Assembly (NCBI GenBank): GCA_964352715.1
Contig: CAYGSU010000083.1
Location: forward strand, 1-14,974
From: JAVKBW01 sp964352715
GTDB taxonomy: Bacteria > Pseudomonadota > Alphaproteobacteria > UBA8366 > Aestuariispiraceae
Length of the DNA stretch: 14,974 nt
Direction of reading: 5' to 3'
Shown: one piece after another, positions 14,235 through 14,974 of the stretch
How positions within the stretch are numbered: the stretch's first letter is position 1
Layout: the number at the start of each line of letters is the position of its first letter
The notes under the pieces: generated by a model
The model's database searches: none
The model's input: the letters and a program-made list of their open reading frames with translations, nothing else
What the model was told of the DNA's origin: nothing
Made by a program: the position numbers and the translations under genes

Positions 14235-14311
14235 ACGCTGACGAGCGCCTGTTAGGGTAAAACTCGCTGCGCGTGCATGCAGCATTCCAGCCACAGACGG
14301 TTCGTCAGCGT
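14235..14311. repeat. 10-bp inverted repeat enclosing a 77-base unit
   Basis: ACGCTGACGA (14235-14244) and TCGTCAGCGT (14302-14311) are exact reverse complements. The pairing can continue two more bases inward (one G-T pair, one C-G pair). Inside lies a smaller GCTGC/GCAGC stem. It is not a tRNA or an integron attC site by its motifs. Confidence 0.5.
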
Positions 14312-14428
14312 GATGCGGCCGAACGCGGTGTTGGCGGCGTCGGTGGGTGGCCTGTTCAAGCCTTGATTCTATTCGTGCTACCGACACCGTACCCTTGCCG
14401 AAACCGGATGGGTGCTTGCGAAGGCGCA

Positions 14429-14890
14429 TCATTCCTTGTCTTCGGTCACCTTTTTCTTGAAATAGCCCAGGACCAGGATGATGACGACGGCGAAAGCGGT
14501 GAACATGGCGGCCAGCGGCAGATAGCCCATGCCGCACGCGAGACCAATGGCGCCGGCTGCCCAGATCGAGGCGCCGGTGGTGAGCCCCTTGATGTCGCCA
14601 CCACTCTGGATGATGGCGCCGGCCCCCAGAAAACCGATCCCGCCAATGACACCCTCTATGATACGGCTCGGGTCGATACTGGCGGAAGGGTCACCTTCGG
14701 CTGTTGCGAACAGCAAACTCATGCCCATGATGATGAACGCCGCCGAACCGAGGGAGACCATCATATGGGTGCGAAGTCCCGCTGCCTTGCCGTGCATCTC
14801 CCGGTCGAGACCAAGCAGGAAAGCGAGCCCGCAGGCGCTGGCCAGACGGATCGCCATCTCTGCGATGGGGATTTCGGTTTCGAAGTTCAT
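14429..14890 (-). CDS. MgtC/SapB family membrane protein
   Basis: A 153-residue inner-membrane protein. It carries the MgtC/SapB signature GLDREMHGKAAGLRTHMMVSLGSA (a conserved Arg-containing loop, 27-50) and GIGFLGAGAI followed by IKGLTTGASIWAAGAIGLA. The hydrophobic segments, about 10-27, 45-63, 80-95 and 105-143, fit four to five membrane helices. MgtC of Salmonella helps growth at low magnesium and inside macrophages. Many environmental SapB-type homologues like this short one lack the cytosolic C-terminal domain of MgtC and have no known role. ATG 14890 has GGAG about ten bases upstream. It is alone on its strand within the window; its promoter would lie at or beyond 14891-14974. Confidence 0.9.
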   Translation of the reverse strand: MNFETEIPIAEMAIRLASACGLAFLLGLDREMHGKAAGLRTHMMVSLGSAAFIIMGMSLLFATAEGDPSASIDPSRIIEGVIGGIGFLGAGAIIQSGGDIKGLTTGASIWAAGAIGLACGMGYLPLAAMFTAFAVVIILVLGYFKKKVTEDKE

Positions 14891-14974
14891 AGAGCTCGGT
14901 CTCCGTATTGCCGCAAACAGGGTTACGGGAACAACGCCTCACCTTGCGGCCGGGTTGCAACGGCGCGGTTCGGA

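Larger units (their letters stand above)
14104..14428. other. Gene-free stretch with two strong inverted repeats
   Basis: About 325 bases between the glycine-zipper lipoprotein and the end of the mgtC-like gene. No frame gives a convincing protein. It contains a 12-bp stem (14129-14162) and a 10-bp inverted repeat enclosing 77 bases (14235-14311). It could hold transcript ends for both convergent genes, a small RNA or a decayed element; the sequence does not decide. Confidence 0.5.

Noticed and set aside
14235..14311. tRNA or integron attC site
   Set aside because: At 77 bases with paired ends it invites both ideas, but there is no D-arm or T-arm pattern, no acceptor CCA context, and no core GTTRRRY/RYYYAAC pair at the ends.
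13836..14537. 233-codon minus-strand frame covering the glycine-zipper gene and the gap
   Set aside because: It runs antisense through a good lipoprotein gene and into the mgtC-like gene. The composition is Ala/Pro/Arg-rich with no motif, and the gap segment resembles no transposase I can name.

Overview
The window reads as ordinary chromosome from a GC-rich Gram-negative alphaproteobacterium. A Rhodospirillales-type lineage is likely but not proven. The pointers are a plant-like class II DAHP synthase, a short PAS_5-type protein of a kind common in Rhodospirillales, a GltX2-type glutamyl-tRNA synthetase, several Sec/lipoprotein envelope proteins and a Cache-HAMP class III cyclase. I see no rRNA, tRNA, CRISPR array, phage or insertion sequence.

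Layout. (1) Positions 1-794, minus: a dual-BON lipoprotein followed, with an ATGA overlap, by a tiny DUF3012-like lipoprotein. (2) 795-1092: a divergent control region with two inverted repeats and a candidate aroG promoter. (3) 1093-4268, plus: class II DAHP synthase (entry to the shikimate pathway), then nicotinate phosphoribosyltransferase and a PAS_5 protein. (4) 6914-4298, minus: a compact four-gene cluster made of an unknown helical protein, a YafY-like HTH-WYL regulator, a DUF6058 protein and a YCII-like protein. (5) 7076-10136, plus: glutamine-dependent NAD synthetase followed closely by glutamyl-tRNA synthetase. (6) 10146-13528: an orphan periplasmic solute-binding protein (minus) back to back with a membrane Cache-HAMP-adenylate/guanylate cyclase and a SnoaL/NTF2-like protein (plus). 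(7) 13529-14974: a glycine-zipper lipoprotein and an MgtC/SapB membrane protein, separated by two gene-free stretches that contain strong inverted repeats.

Working together: nicotinate phosphoribosyltransferase and NAD synthetase are the first and last steps of Preiss-Handler NAD synthesis, and they flank the minus-strand WYL cluster. The solute-binding protein and cyclase probably form a periplasm-to-cytoplasm signalling pair, since the binding protein has no transporter genes beside it and the cyclase has a large extracytoplasmic Cache sensor. The least explained parts are the WYL/DUF6058 cluster with a perfect palindrome between two of its genes, the binding-protein/cyclase module, and the structured gene-free DNA around 14104-14428. 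Most of the remainder is housekeeping.
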